The notes: generated from the sequence alone by a model not told the origin. Positions 22,254 to 30,992 are shown, numbered from the stretch's first letter. The stretch is DNA of 44,540 bases from Lentzea kentuckyensis (GCF_002150765.1 NZ_MUYM01000020.1:47589-92128), one strand, 5' to 3'. Numbers and translations: made by a program.

Positions 22254-24341
22254 ATGACGAATCCGAGCCGAAGACCCGATGCCGCTCCACCTCCGGACAC
22301 CGCCGCCGTCCGCGCGCGAGAAGCCTTGGCGCGCAAGTGGAGCTACCTGCTCAGCAGCGTCGTCGTAGTCGCGCTGAACAGAGACGAGCTGGACGCCGAA
22401 CTGGGCGGCCAGCTCGACGCGTTGTGCGCGGCATTGCACAGCGAGCCGTTCGACCCCGCTCCGTTCGAGGAGGTGGGCGAGCGACTCGTAGCTCTGGGCT
22501 ACGTGAACGAGCCTGGGCTCAAACGTACCGTCGACGTGCTCGGCAAAGGCCTGCTGGCACTGGAGGAGTTCCGCTCGATCGACCAGCTCACGGTTCGTGT
22601 CGTCGGCGGAATCGGTGCGCTGACGTGCGGTTTCAGCGTGGCTCGCGGTCGCTCGATCCTGGACCAGCAGGAGAGCATGCAACGCTCGTTGCTCAAGGCT
22701 GCCCGCGACGCGCAGTGGGACCAGCGGCAGAGCGAGGCCAAGTTCGCGGGCATCGCCACCTCGTCGACGAACGGCATCCTGATCGTCGGGCTCGACGGCA
22801 AGGTGGTGTGGGCCAACGACGCGATCGGCGAGATCATCGGTCGCCGGCCGGAGCAGGGCATCCGGCTGATGGAGCTCATCGCGCCGAACTCGATCGTGGC
22901 GTTCCGCGAGATGATGGAGAAGGTGCTCGGCGAGCGCGACGACTTCGAGCGGGAACCGATGCAGTTGCTGCGCGGTGAGGACGACCTGGCCAAGGTGACG
23001 CTCACCGCGTCCCTGCTGCGCGACGGCGACGACAAGGCGAGCCACGTCCTCGTGGTCGTCGACGACGACACGGAACTCTCGCTGCTGCAAGGAGAACTGC
23101 GCAGGCAGTCGCTGCACGACGTGCTGACCGGCCTGCCCAACCGGCAGTTCTTCACGACCCACCTGGAAACCGTGCTGCGCCGCGCCGACCCCGCGCTCGG
23201 CATCACCGTGTTCCACCTCGACCTCGACGCGTTCGGCCTGGTGTGCAACAGCCTCGGTGGCCACGTCGGCGAGAGGCTGATGCAGCACGTGGCGCGCCGG
23301 TTGCGAGCGTTGACCTCCCGCGAACGAGCGATGGTCGCGCGGTTCGACGGCGACGAGTTCGGCATCGTCGTGGAGAACTCCGCGACCACGCCCAACATCG
23401 CGACGATGATGGCGACCATCAACACCGACCTGGCCGAACCGATCTTCGTGGACGACCACGGGCTCTCGGTCTCGGTGAGCGCCGGTGTGGTGCACCAGCC
23501 CTCACCCGACGTCGAGCCGACCGAACTGCTGCGCATGGCGGACCTGGCGTTGCGGCAGGCCAAGAAGGACCAGCGCGGCCAGTGGGAGTTGTTCCACGGC
23601 AACCAGGACGCCGCGGACCGGCGCGACGCCGCGCTGGCCGTGGTGATGCCAGGAGCGTGGGAGCAGGGCGACATCGGCGTGACCTACCAGCCCGTCCGCG
23701 TGCTCGCGACCGGTGAGCTGGCGGGCGTCGAGGCGGTGCTGCACTGGGACCTCTCGGACCGCTGTGCCGCGCTCGCCGATTCGACGGGCCTGATCCTGCC
23801 GATGGGCGAGTGGCTGATCAGGATCGCCGCCGGCCAGGCCCAGTGGTGGCGCCAGCGCGGTGAGCTCGACACGCAGTTCGGCGTCCGGCTGACCCGGCAC
23901 CAGTCGACCGACGCGGACCTGGTGTCCCGCGTCGCGAAGGTGATCCAGGAGACCGGGATGCCGCCAGAGCGGCTGACGTTGACCATGCCGGTCAACGTGT
24001 TGAACGTGGCGGGTGCGGCGGAGAACCTGAGCACGCTGGCGGACACGGGCATCCGGATCGCGCTCGACGACTTCGGCCTCGGGCCGCGCGACCTGGCCTG
24101 GCTCTCGGAGCTGCCCATCGTGTCCGTGGCGGTGCCGAAGGACCTTGTGCGGCGTCAGGACCCGCGCTCCGCCACGTTGGTCGAGGCTGTGCACGACCTG
24201 GGCGTGAACCTCTGCGTCGACGGCATCGAGACGGCCGAGCAGGCGAAGTGGTGGACGGAAGCGGGCGCCGATCTCGCGATCGGCGCCCACTTCGGTTCGC
24301 CCCTCGACGCGGGCGAGTTCCTCAGGAACCTGCGGGACTAG
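22254..24341 (+). CDS. PAS-GGDEF-EAL protein with degenerate catalytic sites, module A
   Basis: A 695-residue cytoplasmic signalling protein: a helical N-terminal region (1-155), a PAS domain (about 158-280, SSTNGILIVGLDGKVVWAND), GGDEF (about 285-445) and EAL (about 460-695). No membrane segment. The GGDEF starts normally (LHDVLTGLPNRQFF) but its signature is DGDEF (365-369). The substrate region reads LDLDAFGLVCNSLGGHVGER, replacing the canonical Asn and the Asp of FKxxND...GHxxGD; the RxxD inhibitory site is incomplete. The EAL motif is EAV, the Asn site is RLTRHQ, the ExTE glutamate is lost (LTMPV) and AEGVE reads VDGIE; only DDFG remains. I infer no cyclase or phosphodiesterase activity, rather a nucleotide-binding or scaffold role. 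Paralogue at 27807. Confidence 0.88.
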   Translation: MTNPSRRPDAAPPPDTAAVRAREALARKWSYLLSSVVVVALNRDELDAELGGQLDALCAALHSEPFDPAPFEEVGERLVALGYVNEPGLKRTVDVLGKGLLALEEFRSIDQLTVRVVGGIGALTCGFSVARGRSILDQQESMQRSLLKAARDAQWDQRQSEAKFAGIATSSTNGILIVGLDGKVVWANDAIGEIIGRRPEQGIRLMELIAPNSIVAFREMMEKVLGERDDFEREPMQLLRGEDDLAKVTLTASLLRDGDDKASHVLVVVDDDTELSLLQGELRRQSLHDVLTGLPNRQFFTTHLETVLRRADPALGITVFHLDLDAFGLVCNSLGGHVGERLMQHVARRLRALTSRERAMVARFDGDEFGIVVENSATTPNIATMMATINTDLAEPIFVDDHGLSVSVSAGVVHQPSPDVEPTELLRMADLALRQAKKDQRGQWELFHGNQDAADRRDAALAVVMPGAWEQGDIGVTYQPVRVLATGELAGVEAVLHWDLSDRCAALADSTGLILPMGEWLIRIAAGQAQWWRQRGELDTQFGVRLTRHQSTDADLVSRVAKVIQETGMPPERLTLTMPVNVLNVAGAAENLSTLADTGIRIALDDFGLGPRDLAWLSELPIVSVAVPKDLVRRQDPRSATLVEAVHDLGVNLCVDGIETAEQAKWWTEAGADLAIGAHFGSPLDAGEFLRNLRD

Positions 24342-24397
24342 GGCGGGGACCTTTCGTACTCCGGGAGAGGACGGGAGGCCCCCGCGTGACCGTGGCG

Positions 24398-25396
24398 CTA
24401 GATGCCGCGCTGCCACGCGACGACCGCCGCGTGGTATTCCTGCGCATCCTTGGTCGCGTAGTTGAAGCAGTGGCCGTAGCCGCTGAGGATGAACGCGTCC
24501 AACCGCGGCGCCTGCGGGAAGAAGGGCCGCTCGGACGCGATCAGCGCCTCGGTCGACGAGCAGTCGGCACCAAGCGGCGGCGTGCCGCAGAAGAAGTCCG
24601 CGGTCGACTGGACCGACATCACCGGTGCGGTGATGGTGCGGCTGGACGGGATCACGACACTGTTCATGAGGATGGTGGTGACGGCCTCACCCGCCGAAGC
24701 GACGTCCTTCGTGGCCTCTTCGAAGTCCATCACGGCGGCGTTCAACGGGCCGGGCTTGTGGAACGAGTCGTAGCGGGTGTTCGGCATCGTGGTCACGTAG
24801 CCCGGATCCAGGCCCAGCCTGCTCAGCCGCGGGTCGAGCGTGACCGGGATCAGGCTGGCCGCGACGGGAACCACCCTGGTGTAGTCCCACTGGTTGGCCA
24901 GGCCGGTGATCAGCACGCCGTCGACGTCGTGGTACGTGCCCGCCTCGGCGACCGCGATCCCCGAGCCGACGGAGTGGCCGCCGACCAGAACCTTCTGGAA
25001 TCGGGGGCGCAGGCTCTGGATCACGTGGTGCACGGCTTCGGCCTGGCTCGTAGCGGTGACCAGCACGCTCAGCGGTTTGCTGCTCTTGCCGGTGCCGATC
25101 CGGTCCACCGTCATGGTGGCGATGCCGGCGTTGTTCATCGCCAGCCGCGCTGAGCGGGTCTCGGGATCGAGCGGGATGTCCCAGTACGAACTGTTGTACG
25201 TGCCACCGGGAACGAGGACCTGGACCGTGGTGGCGCCCTGCGGCACGCACAACTTGCCGTACATGGTCTGCTGGGTGAGCCCGAACTGCACCGGCGTGTA
25301 CACGTCCTGACAGCTGGTCTGGACCGCGTTCGCCGGAGTGGGTACGGGGACGAGCAATGCGAGCAATGCGGCGGCACAAAGCCGACGGAGACGCAT
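24398..25396 (-). CDS. Secreted alpha/beta hydrolase, module B
   Basis: A 332-residue paralogue of the hydrolase at 18835-19824. The signal peptide begins MRLRRLCAAALLALLVPVP, with cleavage near ANA-VQT. The nucleophile is Ser142 in GGHSVGS; oxyanion segment VPGGTYNSSYWD; acid candidate in VQSTADFFCG; base in GYGHCFNY. It has an extra stretch (PVTLDPRLSRLGLDPGY) absent from copy A. GGAGG overlaps the end of the P450 gene, 8 bases before the ATG; an in-frame TTG at 25405 is too close to that site. Its stop lies 56 bp from the convergent GGDEF-EAL gene A, with no clear terminator between. Extracellular esterase or lipase is likely; substrate unknown. Confidence 0.87.
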   Translation of the reverse strand: MRLRRLCAAALLALLVPVPTPANAVQTSCQDVYTPVQFGLTQQTMYGKLCVPQGATTVQVLVPGGTYNSSYWDIPLDPETRSARLAMNNAGIATMTVDRIGTGKSSKPLSVLVTATSQAEAVHHVIQSLRPRFQKVLVGGHSVGSGIAVAEAGTYHDVDGVLITGLANQWDYTRVVPVAASLIPVTLDPRLSRLGLDPGYVTTMPNTRYDSFHKPGPLNAAVMDFEEATKDVASAGEAVTTILMNSVVIPSSRTITAPVMSVQSTADFFCGTPPLGADCSSTEALIASERPFFPQAPRLDAFILSGYGHCFNYATKDAQEYHAAVVAWQRGI

Positions 25397-25412
25397 CGGG
25401 GACAACCTCCAA

Positions 25413-26726
25413 CTAGCGTGGAACGGCCTTCATCATGAGGCCGATGGGGTAGAGGGCATTGGTGAACCTGGTGCGCACCTGCTGGACGGGGACCAGCCGG
25501 TAGCGAGGGCAGATGGTCGCCACCGCGATGACGATCTCGGTCAGGGCGAAGTGGTTTCCGATGCACTGGTGGACGCCGCCGCCGAACGGGACGAACGCAC
25601 CCTTCGGCAGCTGCCGGACGCGGTCGGGGGTCCAGCGGTCCGGGTCGAAGCGGTCGGGGTCGGTGAAGTTCGCGGGGTCGTGGTGCATCGCGTGCGGGCT
25701 GAGGATCACCTCGGTGCCGGGCCGCAGGAGGACGCCACCGAGAACGACCTCCTCGGCGGCGCGGCGCATGAGGAGCCAGAGCGAGTACTTCCGCAGCACC
25801 TCGTTCGCGACCTGGCCGAGGTAGGTCAGCTTCGGCACGTCGTCGAACGTCACCGGTCGTCCTGCCAGCACCTCGTCGATCTCGGTCAGCACCCGCTGTT
25901 CGATCTCAGGATTCGCGGCGATCTCGTGGAAGATCCACGCCAGTGCCAGCGCGGTGGTCTCGATCCCCGCGGTCAGCAGGGTGATGACCTCGTCGAAGAC
26001 CTGCTGGTCGGTCATCGGCTCGCCGGTTTCGGTGTCCCTGGCCAGCATCAGCATCGACAGCACGTCGCCCTGGTCGGCGCCGTCGGCACGCCAGCCGACG
26101 ATGACCTCGCGCACGATCGCGCTCATCCGGGCGATGGCCGCGTCGAACTCGCGGTTGGCCGGGATCGGCAGCTTCTCGAAGAACCCCGGTGCGAGCGCGC
26201 GCACGGTTCCGTTCTTGACGATCACGAAGACCGACCGGCGGGCCTCGTCGATCGCTCGTTTGCCGATCTCGGTGGAGAACAGCGACTCGCCGACGATCGT
26301 GACGGCGAGGCCCTGCATGTCCTGCTCGACCCGCCGCACCTCGGCCGGCCGCCACCCCTCCACCAGTTCGCGCGTCGCGCGGACCATGGTGTTCGCGTAA
26401 CCCGCGATCCGATCGCGGTGGAACGCCGGCTGCAGCATCCGGCGCTGCCGCAGGTGGAAGGATCCGGTCGACATCGCGAGCCCGTTGCCGAGGAACGGGC
26501 GGAGCTTGTCGAAAATTCGTCCTTTGTGGAACTTGGGTGCGTCGGTCACCAGCACCTGGTGCATCAACTGGGGGCTGGTCACGAAAAAGGTTCGCATCGG
26601 ACCGAGATAGACTTCGACGAGATCGCCCTGAGCTCGTAAATTCGAGGTGAACTCGAATCGTTTCCGCAATAACGGCAGTGTGTGCCCGAGAAATGGCAGC
26701 CTGCCGGGCGCCACCGGGACGGACAT
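25413..26726 (-). CDS. Cytochrome P450, module B
   Basis: A 437-residue P450, paralogue of 19842-21152. The heme loop is FGGGVHQCIGN with Cys388, the I-helix LLTAGIETTALALAW, the ExxR EVLR and the PERF-like region FDPDRWTPDR. Two tandem ATG codons exist (26729 and 26726); GAGGAG is too close to the first (2 bases), so I prefer 26726, giving MSVPVAPGRLPFLGH. The substrate-facing segments differ from copy A (RRMLQPAFHRDRIAGY and LTYLGQVANEVLRKY), so the two may act on different substrates. It is coupled to secreted hydrolase B and divergent from methyltransferase B. No ferredoxin or ferredoxin reductase gene is nearby. Confidence 0.92.
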   Translation of the reverse strand: MSVPVAPGRLPFLGHTLPLLRKRFEFTSNLRAQGDLVEVYLGPMRTFFVTSPQLMHQVLVTDAPKFHKGRIFDKLRPFLGNGLAMSTGSFHLRQRRMLQPAFHRDRIAGYANTMVRATRELVEGWRPAEVRRVEQDMQGLAVTIVGESLFSTEIGKRAIDEARRSVFVIVKNGTVRALAPGFFEKLPIPANREFDAAIARMSAIVREVIVGWRADGADQGDVLSMLMLARDTETGEPMTDQQVFDEVITLLTAGIETTALALAWIFHEIAANPEIEQRVLTEIDEVLAGRPVTFDDVPKLTYLGQVANEVLRKYSLWLLMRRAAEEVVLGGVLLRPGTEVILSPHAMHHDPANFTDPDRFDPDRWTPDRVRQLPKGAFVPFGGGVHQCIGNHFALTEIVIAVATICPRYRLVPVQQVRTRFTNALYPIGLMMKAVPR

Positions 26727-26754
26727 CATCGCTCCTCGCGACGTGGAAAGAGAT

Positions 26755-26857
26755 GGACAACCATAGGAGTCGTTCGGCCCAGAGTGACAGTGCCCGATCG
26801 GGTGGCTTGCGTTCACACCAGCGGCCGAATCCAGTGCACTGGGTGGCTGACTAAGCT
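26755..26857. promoter_or_regulatory. Divergent promoter region, module B
   Basis: Matches the module A blocks: GGACAACCATAGGAGTCGTT (26755-26774; minus-strand -10 TATGGT), GACAGTGCCCGATCGGGTGG (26786-26805) and GACTAAGCTTGTGCG with TAAGCT at 26852-26857. The block order and the 18-bp -35/-10 spacing on the minus strand are the same as in copy A. Confidence 0.6.
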
Positions 26858-26888
26858 TGTGCGCCCGCAACCTGAAGAGGTGATCGTC

Positions 26889-27704
26889 GTGCCCGACGAG
26901 CAGAGCTGGGTTCCGCAGAGCGTGGACGTCTCCGTCCCGAGTGCGGCACGGATGTACGACTACCTGCTCGGGGGTGCGCACAACTTCGCGGTGGACCGCG
27001 AGATGGGCGACAAGATCGAGCAGGTGCTGCCACACGCGCGCAGTGCTGCCAGGGTCAACCGGGCGTTCCTCGGCCGCGCGGTGCGGGCCATGGTCGACGA
27101 GGGAGTGCGTCAGTTCCTGGACATCGGCTCGGGCATCCCGACCGTGGCCAACGTGCACGAGGTCGTGCAGGCGCTGGATCCCGAGTGCCGGGTCATGTAC
27201 GTCGATCGTGATCCCGTGGCCGTCGCACACAGTGAACTGATCCTCGCGGACAACAACCGCACCGGCGTGCTACAGGCTGATCTGCGTGAACCGGAAAGCA
27301 TCCTGAACAACGGCGAGGTGCACCGGCTGCTCGACTTCGACCAGCCGATCGGCCTGCTGATGCTGTTCATGCTGCACTGGGTACCCACCGAGGCTGACCC
27401 GTGGAGTCTGCTGAAGCGCTACCGCGAGGCGTTGCCCAGCGGGAGCTACCTGGCGATCACGCACTTCGCCGACGATCATGGCGACGAACGCATCACCGCC
27501 GCGGTCGAGCGAGTGAACCAGGCGGGCGGAGACCAGGCCAGTCCACTCGGCCGGGATCAGATCGCCGCCTTCTTCGGCGATTTCGAGCTGCTCGAGCCGG
27601 GACTCGTCACCTACGCCGAATGGCGGACCTCCGGGCCTGGCGACATCTCCGCCGATCCGGCAGTGAACAGGCTCGCGTACGCCGGCGTCGCTCGTAAACC
27701 GTAG
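26889..27704 (+). CDS. SAM-dependent methyltransferase (PF04672/DUF574), module B
   Basis: A 271-residue paralogue of 21333-22151. Signature VPSAARMYDYLLGGAHNF and FAVDR; SAM motif FLDIGSGIPT; acidic loop VMYVDRDPVAVAH; then LMLFMLHWVPT. The GTG at 26889 lies 8 bases after GAAGAGG (26874-26880), like copy A; an in-frame GTG at 26880 overlaps that site, and a longer open frame from 26682 is antisense to the P450. It differs from copy A mostly in the C-terminal third, where substrate contacts are expected. Confidence 0.9.
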   Translation: MPDEQSWVPQSVDVSVPSAARMYDYLLGGAHNFAVDREMGDKIEQVLPHARSAARVNRAFLGRAVRAMVDEGVRQFLDIGSGIPTVANVHEVVQALDPECRVMYVDRDPVAVAHSELILADNNRTGVLQADLREPESILNNGEVHRLLDFDQPIGLLMLFMLHWVPTEADPWSLLKRYREALPSGSYLAITHFADDHGDERITAAVERVNQAGGDQASPLGRDQIAAFFGDFELLEPGLVTYAEWRTSGPGDISADPAVNRLAYAGVARKP

Positions 27705-27737
27705 AAACTCCATCGAGCGACGCTGATTCACGCGGCC

Positions 27738-27783
27738 GGCGCAAAAGGAACCCACTGCGAGTGGGTAAACTGCCGGGCAATCT
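27738..27783 (+). promoter_or_regulatory. Conserved promoter block before GGDEF-EAL gene B
   Basis: The counterpart of 22185-22230: GGCGCAA at the left end and GGTAAACTGCCGG near the right, with TAAACT (27766-27771) as likely -10. The ATG at 27807 is 35 bases after the hexamer, the same distance as in copy A. Confidence 0.6.
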
Positions 27784-27806
27784 GAGCCCATGGTGAGGCA
27801 GCGTTA

Positions 27807-29927
27807 ATGCCCAACCCGAGTCGAATACCAGACAGCACGCCGTCGCCCGAGGACAATGTCCGGGCGCGGTTGACGCTTGCGCGGAAGTGGTCGTATCGAC
27901 TGCACGGCACATCAGCGATTCCAATGGGTCGGGAAGATCTCGACGGGAAACTGAGCGGCCTGCTCGACGAGTTGTGCGAGATGCTGCACCGAGAACCGTT
28001 CGCCGGCGCTCCGATCGAGCGCGTCGGCGCGGAACTTTCGGCACTGGGACACCTCGGCGGACAAGGGCTGCGCTGCTCCGCGGAGGTCCTCGGCAAGGGG
28101 CTGCTCGCCCTGCCGGAGTTCCAGCCGGTCGAGCGGCACGCGGTCCGGGTCGCGCTCGCGATCGGCGCGCTCGGAACGGGTTTCACCGCCGCGAACGCCG
28201 AGTCCGTGCTCGCGCAGCAGGAGAGCATGCAGCGGTCCCTGCTCAAGGCCGTGCGCGACGCGAACTGGAACCTCAAGGAGAGCGAGGCGCGCTTCAACGA
28301 GGTGGTCACGTCGTCCACCAACGGTGTGCTGATCGTGGACCTCGAAGGCAGGCTGCTGAGGACGAACGCGGCGATCAGCGACATCCTCGGGCACGCCCAG
28401 GAAGAGCTCGTCGGGATGCCGCTGCTCGACCTCATCGCTCCCGGCTTCGGCGAGATGCTGCGCAAGGCGATGGACGAGCTGGTCGGCGGCACCGCGGAGC
28501 GGATCAGGCAGTCGCAGCGGATGGTACGCAAGGACGGTGAGGTGGCGCGGTTGTCGCTGACCGCGTCGTTGCTGCGCGGCGCCGACGACGAGCGCAGCCA
28601 CTTCGTCGTGGTGGTCGAGGACGGCACCGAGCTGGAGCTGCTGCAGAACGAGCTGAAGCGGCAGTCGCTGCACGACGTGCTGACCGGGCTGCCGAACCGC
28701 CAGTTCTTCACCACGCAGCTGGAGACCGCGCTGCGCAAGGCGGATCCCGAGCACGGCGTCACGGTCTTCCATCTGGACGTCGACGCGTTCGGCATGCTGT
28801 GCGACACGCTCGGCGGCCGGGTCGCCGAGCGGATGCTCCAGCACGTCACGCAGCGGCTGAAGGTGTTGCTGGCGAGCGAGAAGGCCATGATCGCCCGCCT
28901 CGGCGGCGACGAGTTCGGCGTGCTCGTGGAGAACACGGCGGACACGCCCGGCATCGGAACGATCATGAGGAGCATCAACGACGAGCTGCTGCTCGAACCG
29001 ACCTTTGTGGACGGTCACGGGCTGGCGGTGTCGGTGAGCGCGGGCGTCGTGCACCGGCCGGGCGGTGACGAGGAACCCGCCGACGTGCTGCGTGCGGCGG
29101 AACGGGCGTTGCGCAGGGCCAAGAAGGGCGGGCGCGGGCAGTGGGAGCTGTTCCATCCCGGCCAGGACGCCGAGGACCGCCGGGACGACGCGCTGGCCGT
29201 GGCCATGCCGGCCGCGTGGGAGAACGGCGAGATCACCGTGCGGTACCGGCCGGTCGTCGACCTGGCGAGCGGTGCGGTGAGCGGTGTCGAGGCGGAGTTG
29301 CACTGGGACCGGCCGGAGTTCGGCGTGCTCGACCACAACCGGTGCGCGGGGCTGGCCGAGGCGACCGGGCTGGTGCTGCCGCTCGGCGAATGGCTGCTGC
29401 GGGTCGCCGGCGGTCAGTCGGTGTGGTGGCGGCAGCGCGGGCAGCTCGACCGGACGATGGCCGTGCGGCTCACCGCGCACCAGTCGGCCGACGCCGACCT
29501 GGTCTCGCGGGTGGTGCGGGTGCTCGACCAGACCGGGCTGGCGTCCGACCGGCTGATGATCAGCATGCCCGGTGGGGTGTTGCCGATGGTCGACGCCGCC
29601 GACAACCTCACGGTGCTCGCGCGCATGGGCGTGCAGACGGCGATCGACGACTTCGGCCTCGGGCCGTTGGACTTCGGTCAGCTCGCGTCGGAGCTGCCGG
29701 TCCAGGCGGTGCGGGTGGCGCGCGGGCTGGTGGAGACGAGATCTCCGTACGTGGCGGCGTTGCTGCCGCTGGTGCGCGAGCGCGGGGTGGCGGTCGCGGT
29801 CGCCGGGATCTCCAGCGCGGAACAGGCTTCGTGGTGGCGTGACGCCGGCGCGGACTTCGCCACCGGCGACCACTTCGGCGTGCCGCGCACGCCGGGGGAG
29901 TTCCTGCAGGAGCTGGAACCCCGGTGA
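27807..29927 (+). CDS. PAS-GGDEF-EAL protein with degenerate catalytic sites, module B
   Basis: A 706-residue paralogue of 22254-24341 with the same layout: helical N-terminus (ARKWSYRL), PAS (about 165-285), GGDEF and EAL. Here the GGDEF signature is intact (LGGDEF, 366-370), but the substrate region reads LDVDAFGMLCDTLGGRVAER, again losing the canonical Asn and the GD aspartate, and no RxxD inhibitory site is seen. The EAL motif reads EAE, the ExTE glutamate is lost (ISMPG), AEGVE is replaced by VAGIS, and DDFG remains. Phosphodiesterase activity is very unlikely and cyclase activity doubtful (inference). The linker EQASWWRDAGADFATGDHF near the end is shared with copy A. A hairpin at 29928-29954 follows. 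Confidence 0.88.
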   Translation: MPNPSRIPDSTPSPEDNVRARLTLARKWSYRLHGTSAIPMGREDLDGKLSGLLDELCEMLHREPFAGAPIERVGAELSALGHLGGQGLRCSAEVLGKGLLALPEFQPVERHAVRVALAIGALGTGFTAANAESVLAQQESMQRSLLKAVRDANWNLKESEARFNEVVTSSTNGVLIVDLEGRLLRTNAAISDILGHAQEELVGMPLLDLIAPGFGEMLRKAMDELVGGTAERIRQSQRMVRKDGEVARLSLTASLLRGADDERSHFVVVVEDGTELELLQNELKRQSLHDVLTGLPNRQFFTTQLETALRKADPEHGVTVFHLDVDAFGMLCDTLGGRVAERMLQHVTQRLKVLLASEKAMIARLGGDEFGVLVENTADTPGIGTIMRSINDELLLEPTFVDGHGLAVSVSAGVVHRPGGDEEPADVLRAAERALRRAKKGGRGQWELFHPGQDAEDRRDDALAVAMPAAWENGEITVRYRPVVDLASGAVSGVEAELHWDRPEFGVLDHNRCAGLAEATGLVLPLGEWLLRVAGGQSVWWRQRGQLDRTMAVRLTAHQSADADLVSRVVRVLDQTGLASDRLMISMPGGVLPMVDAADNLTVLARMGVQTAIDDFGLGPLDFGQLASELPVQAVRVARGLVETRSPYVAALLPLVRERGVAVAVAGISSAEQASWWRDAGADFATGDHFGVPRTPGEFLQELEPR

Positions 29928-29954
29928 CCGGACGGGGGTCGGGGTCACGTCCGG
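29928..29954. terminator. Putative terminator between convergent genes
   Basis: CCGGACG (29928-29934) and CGTCCGG (29948-29954) form a perfect 7-bp stem with a 13-base loop. It starts directly after the stop of GGDEF-EAL gene B and faces the GH18 gene (stop 29974). Confidence 0.5.
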
Positions 29955-29973
29955 CCACCGGAGGAGCTCGTCG

Positions 29974-30921
29974 CTAACCAGTGAACTTCGCCAGCGCCTT
30001 GGTGAACTCGTAGGTCTGCTGGTTGATCCCGGAGCACGAGTCGCTCATCGCCCCGCAGTTGCCCTTGTCCCGGTTGACCGCCCAGAACGAGACGCGGGAC
30101 AGGTGCTTCGAGTTGGCCCACGTCACGATGTCGCGGAAGTTCTGCGGGGTGACGGTCTCGCCGGTGTCGGTCTTGCCGTTCATCGACGACAGGCCGCTGC
30201 GCCGGTACGCCGCGTCGTCCGAGAGCCCGAACGTGGCCTTGACGTGGTTCTTCAGCCCGTCGACCGCGCTCTTGGTCTTCGCGGCCATGTCACCGCCGCT
30301 GCCGAAGTCGAACGGCATGACCGCGAACGTGTCGATCGGCGCGCCGAGCTCCTTGGCGCGGGTGATCAGGCGCTTGCCCCACGAGTTCGGGCCGGTGCTC
30401 TCGGTCGGCATGGTGATGACGACCTTCACGCCCGCGTTGTTCTGCTTGATGATCTTCAACGCGCCGAGCACGCGGTCCTGGACCGTGTTGTTCTCGAACT
30501 CCTGGGCCTCGATGTCGATGTCGATCGCCTTGAGTCCGTAGGCGTCGATGACCTTCTGGTAGGCGCCCGCGAGCGCGCTGGCCGAGGAGCACTTCTGGCC
30601 GAGCTTGTTGCCGGACCAGCCGCCGATCGACGGCACCGCCTCGCCGCCGGCCGCGCGGATGTTGCTGATCAGGGTCTTGTCCGACCCGGTCAGCGAGCGG
30701 GTGCCGTCCCACTTCGGGTTGCAGCCGCCGTCGCTGAGGATGAAGGCGAGGGTGAACGACTTGATGCCCGTCTGCTGCATCACCGTCTGGGGGTTGGGCT
30801 GGCTGCCCCACTGGTACAGGTAGGGCGCCGCGAGCACGGGGTTGACGGCAGCCTGCGCGGTCGTGGGCAGCATGATCGCCGCGCACGTGGCAGCGACTGC
30901 GCCGACGAGGAACCGCTTCAT
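29974..30921 (-). CDS. Secreted GH18 chitinase-like glycosyl hydrolase
   Basis: A 315-residue protein with a Sec signal peptide (MKRFLVGAVAATCAAIMLP, cleavage near AQA-AVN) and a single GH18 barrel. The catalytic strand reads KAIDIDIEAQEF, with DxDxE in place, although the first Asp of the full DxxDxDxE is Lys. Other GH18 features are SFTLAFILSDGGC, PSIGGWSGN and the end VSFWAVNRDKG. No chitin-binding domain is attached. A DasR-type operator lies upstream at 30993-31008, supporting a role in chitin or N-acetylglucosamine use. It is convergent with module B and divergent from adnA. Confidence 0.88.
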   Translation of the reverse strand: MKRFLVGAVAATCAAIMLPTTAQAAVNPVLAAPYLYQWGSQPNPQTVMQQTGIKSFTLAFILSDGGCNPKWDGTRSLTGSDKTLISNIRAAGGEAVPSIGGWSGNKLGQKCSSASALAGAYQKVIDAYGLKAIDIDIEAQEFENNTVQDRVLGALKIIKQNNAGVKVVITMPTESTGPNSWGKRLITRAKELGAPIDTFAVMPFDFGSGGDMAAKTKSAVDGLKNHVKATFGLSDDAAYRRSGLSSMNGKTDTGETVTPQNFRDIVTWANSKHLSRVSFWAVNRDKGNCGAMSDSCSGINQQTYEFTKALAKFTG

Positions 30922-30992
30922 CTGAAGTCCTCCAAGACTGCTCGGTCCAGGGCGGCGGAGCTGGCAGTGAGGGGGCTCACAACGTGTTCAAA

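Noticed and set aside
24342..24397. Terminator between GGDEF-EAL gene A and hydrolase B
   Set aside because: The 56 bases between these convergent genes contain no convincing stem-loop.
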